From NCBI RefSeq assembly GCF_012396585.1, contig NZ_JAAXPR010000007.1, positions 1 to 64,000 of the forward strand: a DNA stretch of 64,000 bases, given 5' to 3'. Position 1 is the first letter of the stretch; every line of letters begins with the position of its first letter. Positions 1 through 8,281 of this stretch are shown piece by piece. The position numbers and the translations under genes are program-made. The DNA is from Streptococcus ovuberis. Lineage in GTDB: Bacteria > Bacillota > Bacilli > Lactobacillales > Streptococcaceae. The notes below the pieces were generated by a model. It saw only the letters and a program-made list of their open reading frames with translations. It was not told where the DNA came from and did not search any database.

Positions 1-164
1 AAGTCGGAGGTGGCTTGGTAACAGTTATGGTCCGTGGAGATGTTGGTGCTGTTAAGGCAGCGACTGATGCTGGTGCAGCTGCAGCAGAAAATGTCGGTGA
101 GTTGATTTCTGTGCATGTTATCCCACGCCCACATGCAGAAGTAGAAGTTGTCTTACCAAAATAA
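1..164 (+). CDS. BMC hexameric shell protein (PduA/PduJ/EutM type), 3' part only
   Basis: The window opens inside this gene; the last 54 residues are visible and end at a TAA. They are identical to the C-terminal part of the next gene. The visible part carries the BMC-domain features [17 protein letters not shown] and a C-terminal segment ending EVVLPK. BMC-domain proteins form the flat hexagonal facets of the microcompartment. The start, ribosome site and any N-terminal difference lie outside the window. Which pdu letter applies (A or J) cannot be decided. Confidence 0.9.
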   Translation, partial: VGGGLVTVMVRGDVGAVKAATDAGAAAAENVGELISVHVIPRPHAEVEVVLPK

Positions 165-221
165 GGAATAGATAACCAGCCATATCGTAAAAACTATATA
201 TAAAAATTGGAGGAATTTATT

Positions 222-491
222 ATGTCAAACGCATTAGGAATGGTAGAAACACGTGGTTTGGTCGGTGCAATTGAAGCAGCAGATGCAATGGTGAAAGCAG
301 CTAACGTTACTTTGATTGGTAAAGAGCAAGTCGGAGGTGGCTTGGTAACAGTTATGGTCCGTGGAGATGTTGGTGCTGTTAAGGCAGCGACTGATGCTGG
401 TGCAGCTGCAGCAGAAAATGTCGGTGAGTTGATTTCTGTGCATGTTATCCCACGTCCGCATGCAGAAGTAGAAGTTGTCTTGCCAAAATAA
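222..491 (+). CDS. BMC hexameric shell protein (PduA/PduJ/EutM type)
   Basis: An 89-residue single-BMC-domain shell protein starting [20 protein letters not shown] chose ATG 222 because TTGGAGG at 208-214 is a well-placed ribosome site; an upstream TTG at 207 lies inside that site. Family members are about 90 residues and tile into hexamers whose central pores pass small metabolites. The start [10 protein letters not shown] is typical of PduA/PduJ/EutM, which cannot be told apart here. It is the second of two tandem copies, and the visible overlap with the first copy encodes identical protein. A large hairpin follows the stop codon and may set its level relative to the downstream genes. Confidence 0.93.
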   Translation: MSNALGMVETRGLVGAIEAADAMVKAANVTLIGKEQVGGGLVTVMVRGDVGAVKAATDAGAAAAENVGELISVHVIPRPHAEVEVVLPK

Positions 492-501
492 GGAATAGAT
501 A

Positions 502-554
502 ACCGCTTCAGAAGGATTCTATTGCTAAAGAATAGCTAGAATCCTTGAAGCGGT
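502..554 (+). promoter_or_regulatory. Long intergenic hairpin after the shell gene
   Basis: ACCGCTTCA (502-510) followed by GAAGGATTCTA (511-521) pairs with TAGAATCCTTGAAGCGGT (537-554), with a two-base bulge. The loop contains a further GCTA/TAGC pair. No U-run follows, so it is not a classical terminator. It more likely protects the 3' end of the shell mRNA or lowers expression of the downstream genes. That role is inferred; only the pairing is seen. Confidence 0.75.
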
Positions 555-577
555 CTGTGCTGGAAGGGAGTGAAGAT

Positions 578-1228
578 ATGTCAGTTCTTACAGAAGCTAA
601 GATTAGAAAGATGTTCCGTGAAGCGAAGATCGTAGAGCACGGAACATTTGAAGTCGCAACTGATCAAAAACTGACCCCAGCAGCCAAAGGATTTCTGATG
701 GATCACCATGTCGATATTGTATCTGTTTCGTCACTTATTTTAAGTGAGAGGCGTGCAGCAGAGCATAGAGTTTGTGAGGTTAAGACCTTGGAAGACTCTG
801 TTGTTTATTCGCAACTTTACCGCTTACTGAAGCTCTATCCAATCTTTCTTACATGCCAAAGGGAACTTTATTTTGCCTTTCAGGCAGAAAAATGTGATCA
901 AGTAGGGAGTCTCTTGAAAGTTGTAGAACATATTGTTGAAGGGCGTATTTTAGAGGATATTTCCTTGTATGGAGACCAATTTTTGACACATACAGAGTTG
1001 CAAGATATTCGCATAAGCAAGCAACTTGATCAGCAGGGTGTTTTGATAGGCTATCAAGAGCCGGTATGGAAGTTGGTGTTGTATACAGCCTATACAGAAG
1101 TAGAATTGCTCCGTAGAGAGTTAGAATATCTAGAAAATGGAGCAAAAGATTGTTTTCTTAGTCAAGTTTGTCAGCTTTTAAAATCAATAGAAGTCCTACT
1201 TTGGTTGATTACCAGTGAAGAAAGTTAG
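578..1228 (+). CDS. eutT: EutT-like cobalamin adenosyltransferase
   Basis: A 216-residue protein. ATG 578 is preceded by GGAAGGGAG, whereas an upstream in-frame ATG at 545 lies inside the preceding hairpin. The N-terminus (SVLTEAKIRKMF ... LTPAAKGFLMDHHVDIV) resembles the EutT/PduO-associated leader domain. The C-terminal half is mostly helical, consistent with an adenosyltransferase bundle. Its role would be to make adenosylcobalamin for the diol dehydratase encoded downstream. I do not see the CCxxC cysteine cluster of enterobacterial EutT, so activity is not assured. It sits between the shell genes and pduL on the same strand. An alternative is an inactive or structural relative. Confidence 0.65.
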   Translation: MSVLTEAKIRKMFREAKIVEHGTFEVATDQKLTPAAKGFLMDHHVDIVSVSSLILSERRAAEHRVCEVKTLEDSVVYSQLYRLLKLYPIFLTCQRELYFAFQAEKCDQVGSLLKVVEHIVEGRILEDISLYGDQFLTHTELQDIRISKQLDQQGVLIGYQEPVWKLVLYTAYTEVELLRRELEYLENGAKDCFLSQVCQLLKSIEVLLWLITSEES

Positions 1229-1242
1229 GAAGGAGGTACGGA

Positions 1243-1884
1243 ATGTCTCTTGAGCAATTAGTCGATAAAATTGTTGAAAAAGTGAAACAAGAAATGGAAA
1301 ATTCAGCTAGCTTGAGCGTTGAAGTTGAGGCAAGTGGACGTCATGTCCATCTTAGTCAAAAAGATTTGGAATTCTTATTTGGACCTGGCTATCAATTGAC
1401 GAAAGTTAAGGATTTATCACAGCCTGGTCAGTATGCTTGTTCAGAGCGCTTAACTGTAGTAGGTCCAAAAGGAATTTTTCGAAATGTAGTGATCCTTGGA
1501 CCGGTACGTCCTAAGTCACAGGTGGAAGTTTCTTTGACAGACTGTCTTCAGCTGGGGATAAAAGCACCAATTCGTGAGAGTGGCGATATCACCGGGACGC
1601 CTGGAGTTATTCTCATCAATGGCAATCGATCTCTGTCTTTAGATGAGGGCTTAATTGTTGCGAAACGTCATATACACATGACCCCTGAGGATGCTGAAAA
1701 GGCAGGAGTCATTAACAAGGAGATTGTACAGGTAGCAGTAGAGGGAGAGCGTCCACTTGTCTTCGATGATGTTGTGGTACGTGTACACCCTAACTTTGCG
1801 ACTTATATGCATATTGACTATGATGAAGCTAATGCCTGTGGATTTACAAAAGGGATGCGTGGTCGGATCCTGAAGAAATCGTAA
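1243..1884 (+). CDS. pduL: Phosphate propanoyltransferase PduL
   Basis: 213 residues, the usual PduL length. It carries the two zinc-ligand motifs of the family, SGRHVHLS (about residues 31-38) and AKRHIHMT (about 140-147), plus GPVRPKSQVEVS. PduL converts propionyl-CoA (or 3-hydroxypropionyl-CoA) and phosphate to the acyl phosphate and recycles CoA inside the compartment. The first 20 residues (SLEQLVDKIVEKVKQEM) form an amphipathic helix like known encapsulation peptides. The ribosome site GGAGG lies just upstream. Acyl phosphate would then feed the acetate/propionate kinase at 11.8 kb. Confidence 0.95.
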   Translation: MSLEQLVDKIVEKVKQEMENSASLSVEVEASGRHVHLSQKDLEFLFGPGYQLTKVKDLSQPGQYACSERLTVVGPKGIFRNVVILGPVRPKSQVEVSLTDCLQLGIKAPIRESGDITGTPGVILINGNRSLSLDEGLIVAKRHIHMTPEDAEKAGVINKEIVQVAVEGERPLVFDDVVVRVHPNFATYMHIDYDEANACGFTKGMRGRILKKS

Positions 1885-1900
1885 GGAAAGGCAGGGGAAA

Positions 1901-2530
1901 ATGCACGATATTGATAGACTGGTTCAGTTAATTACAGAACGTTTGCTAGAAAAGGGTACGACATTAGAACAAAAATCGACTCTTTATGTCATTGGCGAAA
2001 AAAATTTATTGACTGAATTGAAGCAAGCGGGATATGTTATTGTTGAAGATTATCGGGCTGCTGATAAAATAATCGTAGATAACTTATCATTGGATAGTCT
2101 TTTAAGGGTAGCAGCTCTTTGTCCTACGACTAATGAAGAAACAGCACTTTTGACAGGCCTTCTAGAAGGAAAGCCAGTATGGGTGTCTGCAAGTATTCTA
2201 AATATAGAACGCTACAAGCAAACCTCAAAGTCAAGTCTGTACCGAGATTTGCTGAAACAAAAAACAACCCTAGAGAAATATGGAGTTTCCTATTATGAAG
2301 AAGGAGAATTGGGGGCAAAATTATCTGCTGCAGAAATAAAAGCGGAACAGCCTCTACCTGCTCGATTTGAAAAAACTCCTTTAAAGTCAGTAAGCCGTTT
2401 GGTAACGGAATCAAGACTAAGGGAAATGGGATTGGCTGAGGGCGATTGTTTCCAATTAGAAAAAGGAATGATTATTACAGCCTTAGCTCAAGATTATTTG
2501 AAACGTCATAAAATTACAGTTGTCAAGTAG
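1901..2530 (+). CDS. pduM: PduM-like microcompartment protein
   Basis: 209 residues between pduL and pduN, the position of pduM in known pdu operons. The C-terminal stretch (EKGMIITALAQDYLKRHKI) resembles the conserved end of PduM, a structural protein needed for proper compartment formation in Salmonella. The N-terminus (MHDIDRLVQLITERLLEKG) is an amphipathic helix suggesting association with the shell or lumen. It is longer than Salmonella PduM (about 163 residues). Similarity is judged by eye and is weak in the middle; no catalytic motif is visible. Confidence 0.65.
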   Translation: MHDIDRLVQLITERLLEKGTTLEQKSTLYVIGEKNLLTELKQAGYVIVEDYRAADKIIVDNLSLDSLLRVAALCPTTNEETALLTGLLEGKPVWVSASILNIERYKQTSKSSLYRDLLKQKTTLEKYGVSYYEEGELGAKLSAAEIKAEQPLPARFEKTPLKSVSRLVTESRLREMGLAEGDCFQLEKGMIITALAQDYLKRHKITVVK

Positions 2531-2551
2531 ACTAAAAAAGGAGACAGTACG

Positions 2552-2827
2552 ATGTTTGTTGGGAAAGTGAGAGGTAGCCTTTGGGCCACTCGGAAAGATG
2601 AGAAACTAAATGGTTTAAAATTCTTAGTGATAGAACGTCAGCTCAATAAACATCAGGTTGATCCTGTCTTAGTGGTTGCTGCTGACTGTATTGGAGCCGG
2701 AGAAGGGGATTTGGTATTGGTTTCCACAGGGAGTTCAGCCCGTGTAAGCCTCTCAAAACCTGATATTCCTGTTGATATGGTTATAACAGCAATTATTGAT
2801 AAAGTAGATTATCCAGATGAAAATTAA
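2552..2827 (+). CDS. pduN: BMC pentameric vertex protein PduN (EutN/CcmL family)
   Basis: 91 residues, starting MFVGKVRGSLWATRK, with the EutN/CcmL features DCIGAGEGDLVLVSTGSSAR and PVDMVITAIID. These proteins form pentamers that cap the 12 vertices of the polyhedral shell. The ribosome site AAAGGAGA lies 8-10 bases upstream. Only one vertex gene is seen in the window. It precedes eutH by 25 bases. Confidence 0.94.
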   Translation: MFVGKVRGSLWATRKDEKLNGLKFLVIERQLNKHQVDPVLVVAADCIGAGEGDLVLVSTGSSARVSLSKPDIPVDMVITAIIDKVDYPDEN

Positions 2828-2852
2828 TGGAGATGGAGGAAGTTAATGACTC

Positions 2853-3950
2853 ATGAGTATCAATGAAATCATTATCTATATTATGGTTCTCTTCATGTTA
2901 ATCGGTGCTGTGGATAAGAGCATCGGTGGCAAGTTGGGACTAGGTGAAAAATTTGAAGAAGGTATTATGGCTATGGGAGCCTTAGCCTTATCCATGGCAG
3001 GGATTATGGTGGTGGCACCTATTTTGGCCAATGTCCTAAAACCAGTAATTGTGCCATTGTATGGCTTGGTTGGTGCAGACCCATCAATCTTTGCTACAAC
3101 CTTTATTGCCAACGATATGGGTGGAGCACCTTTGGCCTTGAGCTTGGCAGAAAATCCACAAGTCGGTAATTTTGCTGCTTATGTCTTAGGATCAATGATG
3201 GGACCAACCATTGTATTTACTATCCCAGTTGCTCTGGGAATCATTGAAAAAGAGGATCGTCCGCTCTTAGCGCGTGGGATTCTTTATGGTTTGGTGACTG
3301 TTCCGATTGGTTGCTTGGTTGGTGGCATTTTAGTTCCAGGTCTTTCATTTGGAACCCTATTGGTTAACCTAATTCCGATTGTTATTGTGGCAGGTTTGAT
3401 TTTCTTGGGATTGATGCTAGCACCAGATGGTATGATTAAAGGTTTTGAGGTGTTTGGTCAAATCATCGTTGTGGTAGCTACTTTAGGTCTTGCTTTCGGT
3501 GCAGCTCAGTTGTTAACAGGTAATGAATTCCTCTTGAGCCTCTATCCAGAAGGTGCAGATTTGCTGATGGAAGCCTTTGGTGTTGTAGGGTCTATTGCAG
3601 TGACTCTGGCAGGTGCTTTTGGTCTGGTAGCCGTCTTTACTAAAGTTGCTAACAAACCATTGTCAGCTATTGGTAAGTCTCTTGGCATGAATGAAGTCGG
3701 AGCTGCTGGTTTGGTAGCCTCTCTAGCCAACAACATTGCCATGTTCCAAATGTTGAAAGACATGGATAAACGCGGTAAAATCATCAACGTTGCTTTTGCC
3801 GTTTCCGCTTCGTTTGTTATCGGAGACCACCTAGGCTTTACAGCGGGTCAGAACCCAGAAATGATTGTGCCGATGATGATTGGTAAGATTGTTGGTGGTG
3901 TGACTGCTGTGATTTTGGCCTTCGCCCTCACCAAAAAAGAAGCTGAATGA
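2853..3950 (+). CDS. eutH: EutH-type ethanolamine permease
   Basis: 365 residues, nearly all hydrophobic, with about ten membrane segments; matches EutH in length and in motifs such as FIANDMGGAPLALSLAENP and SLANNIAMFQMLKDMD. EutH moves ethanolamine across the cytoplasmic membrane, which matters at low or acidic supply. GGAGGA at 2835-2840 serves ATG 2853; an ATG at 2845 is in another frame. No ethanolamine ammonia-lyase genes (eutBC) are visible, so either they lie upstream of the window or this transporter serves the pdu pathway. The neighbour eutQ is also an ethanolamine-locus gene. Confidence 0.92.
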   Translation: MSINEIIIYIMVLFMLIGAVDKSIGGKLGLGEKFEEGIMAMGALALSMAGIMVVAPILANVLKPVIVPLYGLVGADPSIFATTFIANDMGGAPLALSLAENPQVGNFAAYVLGSMMGPTIVFTIPVALGIIEKEDRPLLARGILYGLVTVPIGCLVGGILVPGLSFGTLLVNLIPIVIVAGLIFLGLMLAPDGMIKGFEVFGQIIVVVATLGLAFGAAQLLTGNEFLLSLYPEGADLLMEAFGVVGSIAVTLAGAFGLVAVFTKVANKPLSAIGKSLGMNEVGAAGLVASLANNIAMFQMLKDMDKRGKIINVAFAVSASFVIGDHLGFTAGQNPEMIVPMMIGKIVGGVTAVILAFALTKKEAE

Positions 3951-3969
3951 TGCATGAGAGGAGTATGTA

Positions 3970-4422
3970 ATGAGCCATATTGACCGTTCAGAGTTAGAAG
4001 CTCTGGTGAAGAAAATTCTCTTAGAGGAATTAGTAACTAAAGATACTGCTAAACGAGTGAGTAAGTCAGGGGTGACCTCAATTGCTCTCCCAACATTGGA
4101 TGTGCGTGATCAGGATCGTTTGGATACCGGGAATGCAACAGATAAGGTCTATACAAGAGATTTGTTGTCCTTAGAAGAAAGTCCTCGCCTTGGTTTAGGA
4201 TTGATGACCATGGAGGACACAACCTTCCCTTGGCATTTGGATTACGATGAGGTAGATTACGTGATTGATGGTCGCCTAGACATTATTGTTGGTGATGAAG
4301 TGATGTCAGCTGGTCCAGGTGAGATACTTTTTATTCCTAAAGGCAGTGACATTAAGTTTTCTGTTAAGGGGAAAGCACGTTTTATCTATGTTACTTATCC
4401 AGCTGATTGGCAGAATCAGTAA
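3970..4422 (+). CDS. eutQ: EutQ-like cupin protein
   Basis: 150 residues. The C-terminal cupin barrel carries FPWHLDYDEVDYVIDGRLDI and GPGEILFIPKGSDIKFS. EutQ of Salmonella has been reported to act as an acetate kinase during ethanolamine use; whether this protein does so is unknown. The N-terminus (DRSELEALVKKILLEELV) is an amphipathic helix closely resembling those of PduE and PduL, which suggests targeting to the compartment. It is the last gene before a 242 bp gap and probably ends the first transcript. EutQ beside a pdu set is unusual. Confidence 0.85.
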   Translation: MSHIDRSELEALVKKILLEELVTKDTAKRVSKSGVTSIALPTLDVRDQDRLDTGNATDKVYTRDLLSLEESPRLGLGLMTMEDTTFPWHLDYDEVDYVIDGRLDIIVGDEVMSAGPGEILFIPKGSDIKFSVKGKARFIYVTYPADWQNQ

Positions 4423-4664
4423 GCCATCATCGTTTGCCATTTACAATAAATAAAAATGCTATTCATAACTTATACGAGTTATGAATACTTTTTAGAATAT
4501 ATTGTGAATAATGTAACAACTTTCCAAGAAAGAGATTTATGATTTTCATTATTTTATAACTGCTATTTAACCTCTCTAATTTATATAGAATTTATCTTTG
4601 GAGATACGAAAGCAAAATATTCATAAGTTATTGGTTTTAATATATAGGTAAAGGAGAATCTCTT
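4423..4664 (+). promoter_or_regulatory. Gap before pduB: hairpin at 4460-4487, likely terminator and promoter
   Basis: An 11 bp perfect inverted repeat, TATTCATAACT (4460-4470) and AGTTATGAATA (4477-4487), has a 6-base loop and is followed by CTTTTTAG, so it could end the eutQ transcript. A further ATTCATAA occurs near 4619-4626, close to the pduB ribosome site AAAGGAG at 4650-4656. The spacing suggests a separate promoter for pduB onward, but I cannot identify a convincing -35/-10 pair. A regulator site (for example PocR-like) is possible. Confidence 0.5.
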
Positions 4665-5366
4665 ATGTCTAAACATGCAAATATTACAGAATTTATCGGT
4701 TCCAATCTAACTGGAGAGACAATTGGTTTGGTCATTGCTAATGTCGACCAACAATTACTCGATGCCATGCAGTTAGAAAAAAGGTACCGTTCTCTGGGGG
4801 TTTTAGGAGCGCGTACGGGTGCAGGTCCACACATTATGGCAGCGGATGAAGCAGTAAAAGCTACGAATACAGAAATTGTTAAAATCGAATTGCCCCGTGA
4901 TACTAAAGGTGGAGCAGGTCATGGTAGTTTGATTATTTTTGGGAGTGATGATGTATCTGATGTTAGACGGGCTGTCGAAGTAGCTTTGAAAGAAATTGAT
5001 CGTACTTTTGGAGATGTTTATGCGAATGAAGCGGGTCATATTGAATTGCAATATACTGCACGCTCTAGTTATGCTTGTGAAGCAGCCTTTGGTGCTCCCA
5101 TTGGGAGAGCTTTTGGTGTAATCGTAGGTGCTCCGGCAGCGATTGGTGTTGTTATGGCTGATACTGCAGTAAAAGCGGCAACTGTTGATGTAGTATCATA
5201 TTCTTCACCCAATAATGGAACGAGTTTCTCGAATGAGGTTATTTTGACTGTTAGTGGGGATTCTGGTGCGGTCAGGCAGGCAGTCATTTCTGCGCGTGAG
5301 GTAGGTAAACAGCTCTTAGCAACCTTGGGTGATGAACCAATCAGTACCCAACCTTCTTATATCTAA
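4665..5366 (+). CDS. pduB: BMC tandem-domain trimeric shell protein PduB (short PduB' form)
   Basis: 233 residues with two BMC domains (KYRSLGVLGARTGAG-type first half; FGVIVGAPAAIGVVMADTA in the second). It ends QPSYI like PduB. PduB forms trimers in the facets. The protein begins MSKHANITEFIGSNL, which aligns with the start of Salmonella PduB', and no in-frame upstream extension exists because a TAA lies a few codons before the ATG. The 37-residue leader that links the Salmonella shell to its cargo is therefore absent. It is the first gene of the dehydratase transcript, 17 bases before pduC. Confidence 0.94.
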   Translation: MSKHANITEFIGSNLTGETIGLVIANVDQQLLDAMQLEKRYRSLGVLGARTGAGPHIMAADEAVKATNTEIVKIELPRDTKGGAGHGSLIIFGSDDVSDVRRAVEVALKEIDRTFGDVYANEAGHIELQYTARSSYACEAAFGAPIGRAFGVIVGAPAAIGVVMADTAVKAATVDVVSYSSPNNGTSFSNEVILTVSGDSGAVRQAVISAREVGKQLLATLGDEPISTQPSYI

Positions 5367-5383
5367 CCAGGGGGAATGAAGAC

Positions 5384-7045
5384 ATGAGATCCAAACGTTT
5401 TGAAGTATTAAGTAAACGTCCAATTAACCAAGATGGTTTTGTGAAAGAGTGGGTAGAAGAAGGCTTGATTGCTATGGAAAGTCCAAATGATCCAAAACCA
5501 AGTATTAAGATTCAACATGGTGAGGTAGTAGAACTTGATGGGAAATCGAAAGAAGAATTTGACCTGATTGACCAGTTTATAGCGAACTATGGGATTGACT
5601 TGAGTCACGCTGAAGAAGTTATGGCTATGGATTCCAAAGAAATTGCTAATATGATTTTAACGCCTTCTGTTCCCCGTAGTGAAATCGTTAAGCTGACAAA
5701 AGCTATGACACCGGCTAAAATTGTGGAAATCGTTAGCCATATGAATGTTGTAGAAATCATGATGGCGGTCCAAAAAATGCGTACACGTAAACAAACGGCG
5801 ACGCAGTCTCACGTCACAAACGTTAATGATAATCCTGTACAAATTGCTGCAGATGCGGCTGAGGGTGCTCTTCGTGGATTTGCTGAGCAAGAAACAACCG
5901 TAGCGGTTGCTCGTTACGCTCCATTCAACGCCTTAGGCATCATGATCGGTTCACAAGTTGGTCGTCCGGGGGTGTTAACTCAATGTGCCTTGGAAGAAGC
6001 AACAGAACTGGATTTGGGTATGCGTGGATTCACAGCTTATGCTGAAACCATCTCTGTTTATGGAACAGAAGATGTTTTCACAGATGGTGATGATACACCA
6101 TGGTCTAAAGCTTTCTTGGCTTCAGCTTATGCTTCTCGTGGCCTAAAAATGCGATTTACATCAGGGACAGGTGCAGAAGTGCAAATGGGCCAAGCAGAAG
6201 GGAAATCCATGTTGTATCTAGAAGCCCGTTGCTTGTATATTACAAAAGCGGCAGGTGTACAGGGAACACAAAATGGTTCAGTATCTTGTATCGGCATCCC
6301 TGCTGCAGTTCCTAGTGGGATTCGTGCGGTTATCGCTGAAAATTTAATCGCTACTATGCTCGACTTGGAATGTGCTTCCTCTAATGATCAGACCTTCACA
6401 CACTCTGATTTGCGTCGCTCAGTACGTACTTTAATGCAACTTGCTCCTGGTACAGACTTCATCAACTCTGGTTATTCTTCTACTCCAAATTATGACAATA
6501 TGTTTGCTGGTTCAAATTGGGATGCGGAAGACTACGATGATTACAATATTCTTCAACGTGACTTGCGTGTGGATGGTGGTCTTCGTCCAGTGCGTGAAGA
6601 AGATGTCATTCAAGTTCGACGTAAGGCTGCTCGTGTCATGCAAGCTCTCTTCAAAGGTCTTGGTCTGCCAACTATTACAGATGAAGAAGTGGAGGCTGCA
6701 ACATATGCTCATGGTTCAAAAGATATGCCTGAACGTGATAAAGTAGAAGATATCAAAGCTGCTGTCCATCTTCTGGAGCGTGGTGTAGAAGGTGTTGATT
6801 TGATTAAAGCCTTAGCAAACAATGGATTCCCAGATGTAGCGACCGAATTGCTCAATCTCTTCAAGCAACGTGTAGCTGGTGACTTCCTGCAAACTTCGGC
6901 TATCTTTGACCGCAACTGGAATGTTATCTCCGCTGTCAACTCCCCAAATGACTATACTGGTGTTGGAACTGGTAACCGCTTGGTTGGCCAAGAGTGGGAA
7001 AAGGTGAAAGATATTCCAAATGCGATTGATCCACGTGACATTTAG
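5384..7045 (+). CDS. pduC: Propanediol/glycerol dehydratase large subunit PduC
   Basis: 553 residues, the standard length. The TIM-barrel active-site residues known from Klebsiella diol dehydratase occur at the same numbers: Gln141, His143, Glu170, Glu221, Gln296, Asp335 and Ser362. Conserved blocks include RYAPFNALGIMIGSQVGRPG and LECASSNDQTF. With PduD and PduE it uses adenosylcobalamin to turn 1,2-propanediol into propionaldehyde or glycerol into 3-hydroxypropionaldehyde. Sequence alone does not settle the preferred substrate, but the neighbouring glycerol genes make glycerol plausible. Ribosome site AGGGGG precedes ATG 5384. Confidence 0.97.
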   Translation: MRSKRFEVLSKRPINQDGFVKEWVEEGLIAMESPNDPKPSIKIQHGEVVELDGKSKEEFDLIDQFIANYGIDLSHAEEVMAMDSKEIANMILTPSVPRSEIVKLTKAMTPAKIVEIVSHMNVVEIMMAVQKMRTRKQTATQSHVTNVNDNPVQIAADAAEGALRGFAEQETTVAVARYAPFNALGIMIGSQVGRPGVLTQCALEEATELDLGMRGFTAYAETISVYGTEDVFTDGDDTPWSKAFLASAYASRGLKMRFTSGTGAEVQMGQAEGKSMLYLEARCLYITKAAGVQGTQNGSVSCIGIPAAVPSGIRAVIAENLIATMLDLECASSNDQTFTHSDLRRSVRTLMQLAPGTDFINSGYSSTPNYDNMFAGSNWDAEDYDDYNILQRDLRVDGGLRPVREEDVIQVRRKAARVMQALFKGLGLPTITDEEVEAATYAHGSKDMPERDKVEDIKAAVHLLERGVEGVDLIKALANNGFPDVATELLNLFKQRVAGDFLQTSAIFDRNWNVISAVNSPNDYTGVGTGNRLVGQEWEKVKDIPNAIDPRDI

Positions 7046-7057
7046 GAGGAAATAGGT

Positions 7058-7717
7058 ATGACAACCATTGATGAAACACTGCTACGCTCACTGATTAAAG
7101 AAGCGTTGCAAGAAATGCAAGAAGAATCTGATTACTCTACATCCAAATCTGTCCAATCAACTCCATCCCTCCCTGAAAAAGCTATTGTTCGACCAAAAGG
7201 TATTGCCAAATCAAGCCGATCAGTTGATGAAGTTGTTATCGCTGTCGGTCCTGCCTTTGGTGTACAACAGGTCAAAACCATGGTGGATATTCCTCATAAG
7301 GAGGTGCTTCGACAGGTCGTTGCCGGTATTGAAGAAGAAGGGTTGAAAGCACGTGTGGTCAAAGTATTTCGGTCGTCAGACGTTGCCTTTGTTGCAGTAG
7401 AAGGCGACCACTTATCAGGATCCGGCATTGCGATTGGGATTCAATCTAAAGGGACTGCCGTGATTCACCAGCGTGATTTGCCACCATTGAGCAATTTGGA
7501 ACTATTCCCTCAAGCACCGCTTTTGACAGCTGAAACCTATCGCTTAATTGGAAAAAATGCGGCTAAATATGCTAAAGGTGAGACACTAAACCCAGTACCA
7601 ACCCTAAATGACCAAATGGCACGTCCAAAGTACCAGGCTTATTCAGCCCTATTGCATATAAAGGAAACTAAGTTGGTAGAAAGAGGGCGTCCTGCAGAAG
7701 AGTTGGAGTTGCTCTAG
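7058..7717 (+). CDS. pduD: Propanediol/glycerol dehydratase medium subunit PduD
   Basis: 219 residues. The body carries [23 protein letters not shown] and [21 protein letters not shown], typical of the cobalamin-contacting medium subunit. The first 20 residues ([18 protein letters not shown]) form an amphipathic helix; the PduD leader is an established encapsulation sequence in other bacteria. It is followed by a variable Ser/Pro linker. ATG 7058 lies 12 bases after pduC with GGAGGA between. Confidence 0.96.
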   Translation: MTTIDETLLRSLIKEALQEMQEESDYSTSKSVQSTPSLPEKAIVRPKGIAKSSRSVDEVVIAVGPAFGVQQVKTMVDIPHKEVLRQVVAGIEEEGLKARVVKVFRSSDVAFVAVEGDHLSGSGIAIGIQSKGTAVIHQRDLPPLSNLELFPQAPLLTAETYRLIGKNAAKYAKGETLNPVPTLNDQMARPKYQAYSALLHIKETKLVERGRPAEELELL

Positions 7718-7747
7718 GCATCAGATAAATAGTAAAGGAGGCACATC

Positions 7748-8254
7748 ATGAACGACTCTGTTGAATTATTAGTCAAGAAAATTTTAGAGGAGATGGTAGC
7801 AGAGAAACCAATGGCATTTACTCCGACATCACCTACCTCATCTGTTGGTGTAGAAGACTATCCAATTGCCCAAAAACATCCAGACTGGATTGTGGTTGGG
7901 GATAATAAAAAATTTGAGGACATTACTCTTGAAAACGTCTTGAACGGTTCTATTACCTCAAAAGACTTGCGAATTAAGCCGGAGATTCTCTTGAAACAGG
8001 GTGAAATCGCCAAAGCAGCTGGTCGTGAAGCTATTGAGTACAACTTCTCTCGTGCAGCAGAATTAACCAAAGTACCAGATGAGCGTGTGTTGGAAATATA
8101 CAATGCCCTTCGCCCCTATCGCTCGTCAAAACAGGAACTATTTGAGATTGCTAAAGAGTTAGACGAACGTTACCAAGCGAAAATCTGTGCGAGCTTTATC
8201 CGTGAAGCTGCAGAACATTACGAGCGACGTAAAAAACTTAAAGGCGATAACTAA
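7748..8254 (+). CDS. pduE: Propanediol/glycerol dehydratase small subunit PduE
   Basis: 168 residues. The C-terminal region (LTKVPDERVLEIYNALRPYR ... LDERYQAKICASFIREAA) matches the small subunit that completes the alpha2beta2gamma2 dehydratase. The N-terminus (NDSVELLVKKILEEMVAEK) is an amphipathic helix followed by a Pro/Thr/Ser linker, as in long microcompartment-associated PduE forms. AAAGGAGG precedes the ATG. Confidence 0.96.
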   Translation: MNDSVELLVKKILEEMVAEKPMAFTPTSPTSSVGVEDYPIAQKHPDWIVVGDNKKFEDITLENVLNGSITSKDLRIKPEILLKQGEIAKAAGREAIEYNFSRAAELTKVPDERVLEIYNALRPYRSSKQELFEIAKELDERYQAKICASFIREAAEHYERRKKLKGDN

Positions 8255-8281
8255 TTGCATAAGAAATCGGAGGAAAGAAGT

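Larger units (their letters stand above)
1..504 (+). repeat. Tandem direct repeat of the shell gene 3' part (1-177 and 328-504)
   Basis: Bases 1-177 match 328-504 with three substitutions (two near positions 126-132, one near 154), all synonymous. Identity covers the visible coding part plus 13 bases after the stop codon (GGAATAGATAACC) and then ends abruptly. The real repeat extends left beyond the window. This indicates a recent duplication or continuing gene conversion between two shell genes. Confidence 0.95.
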
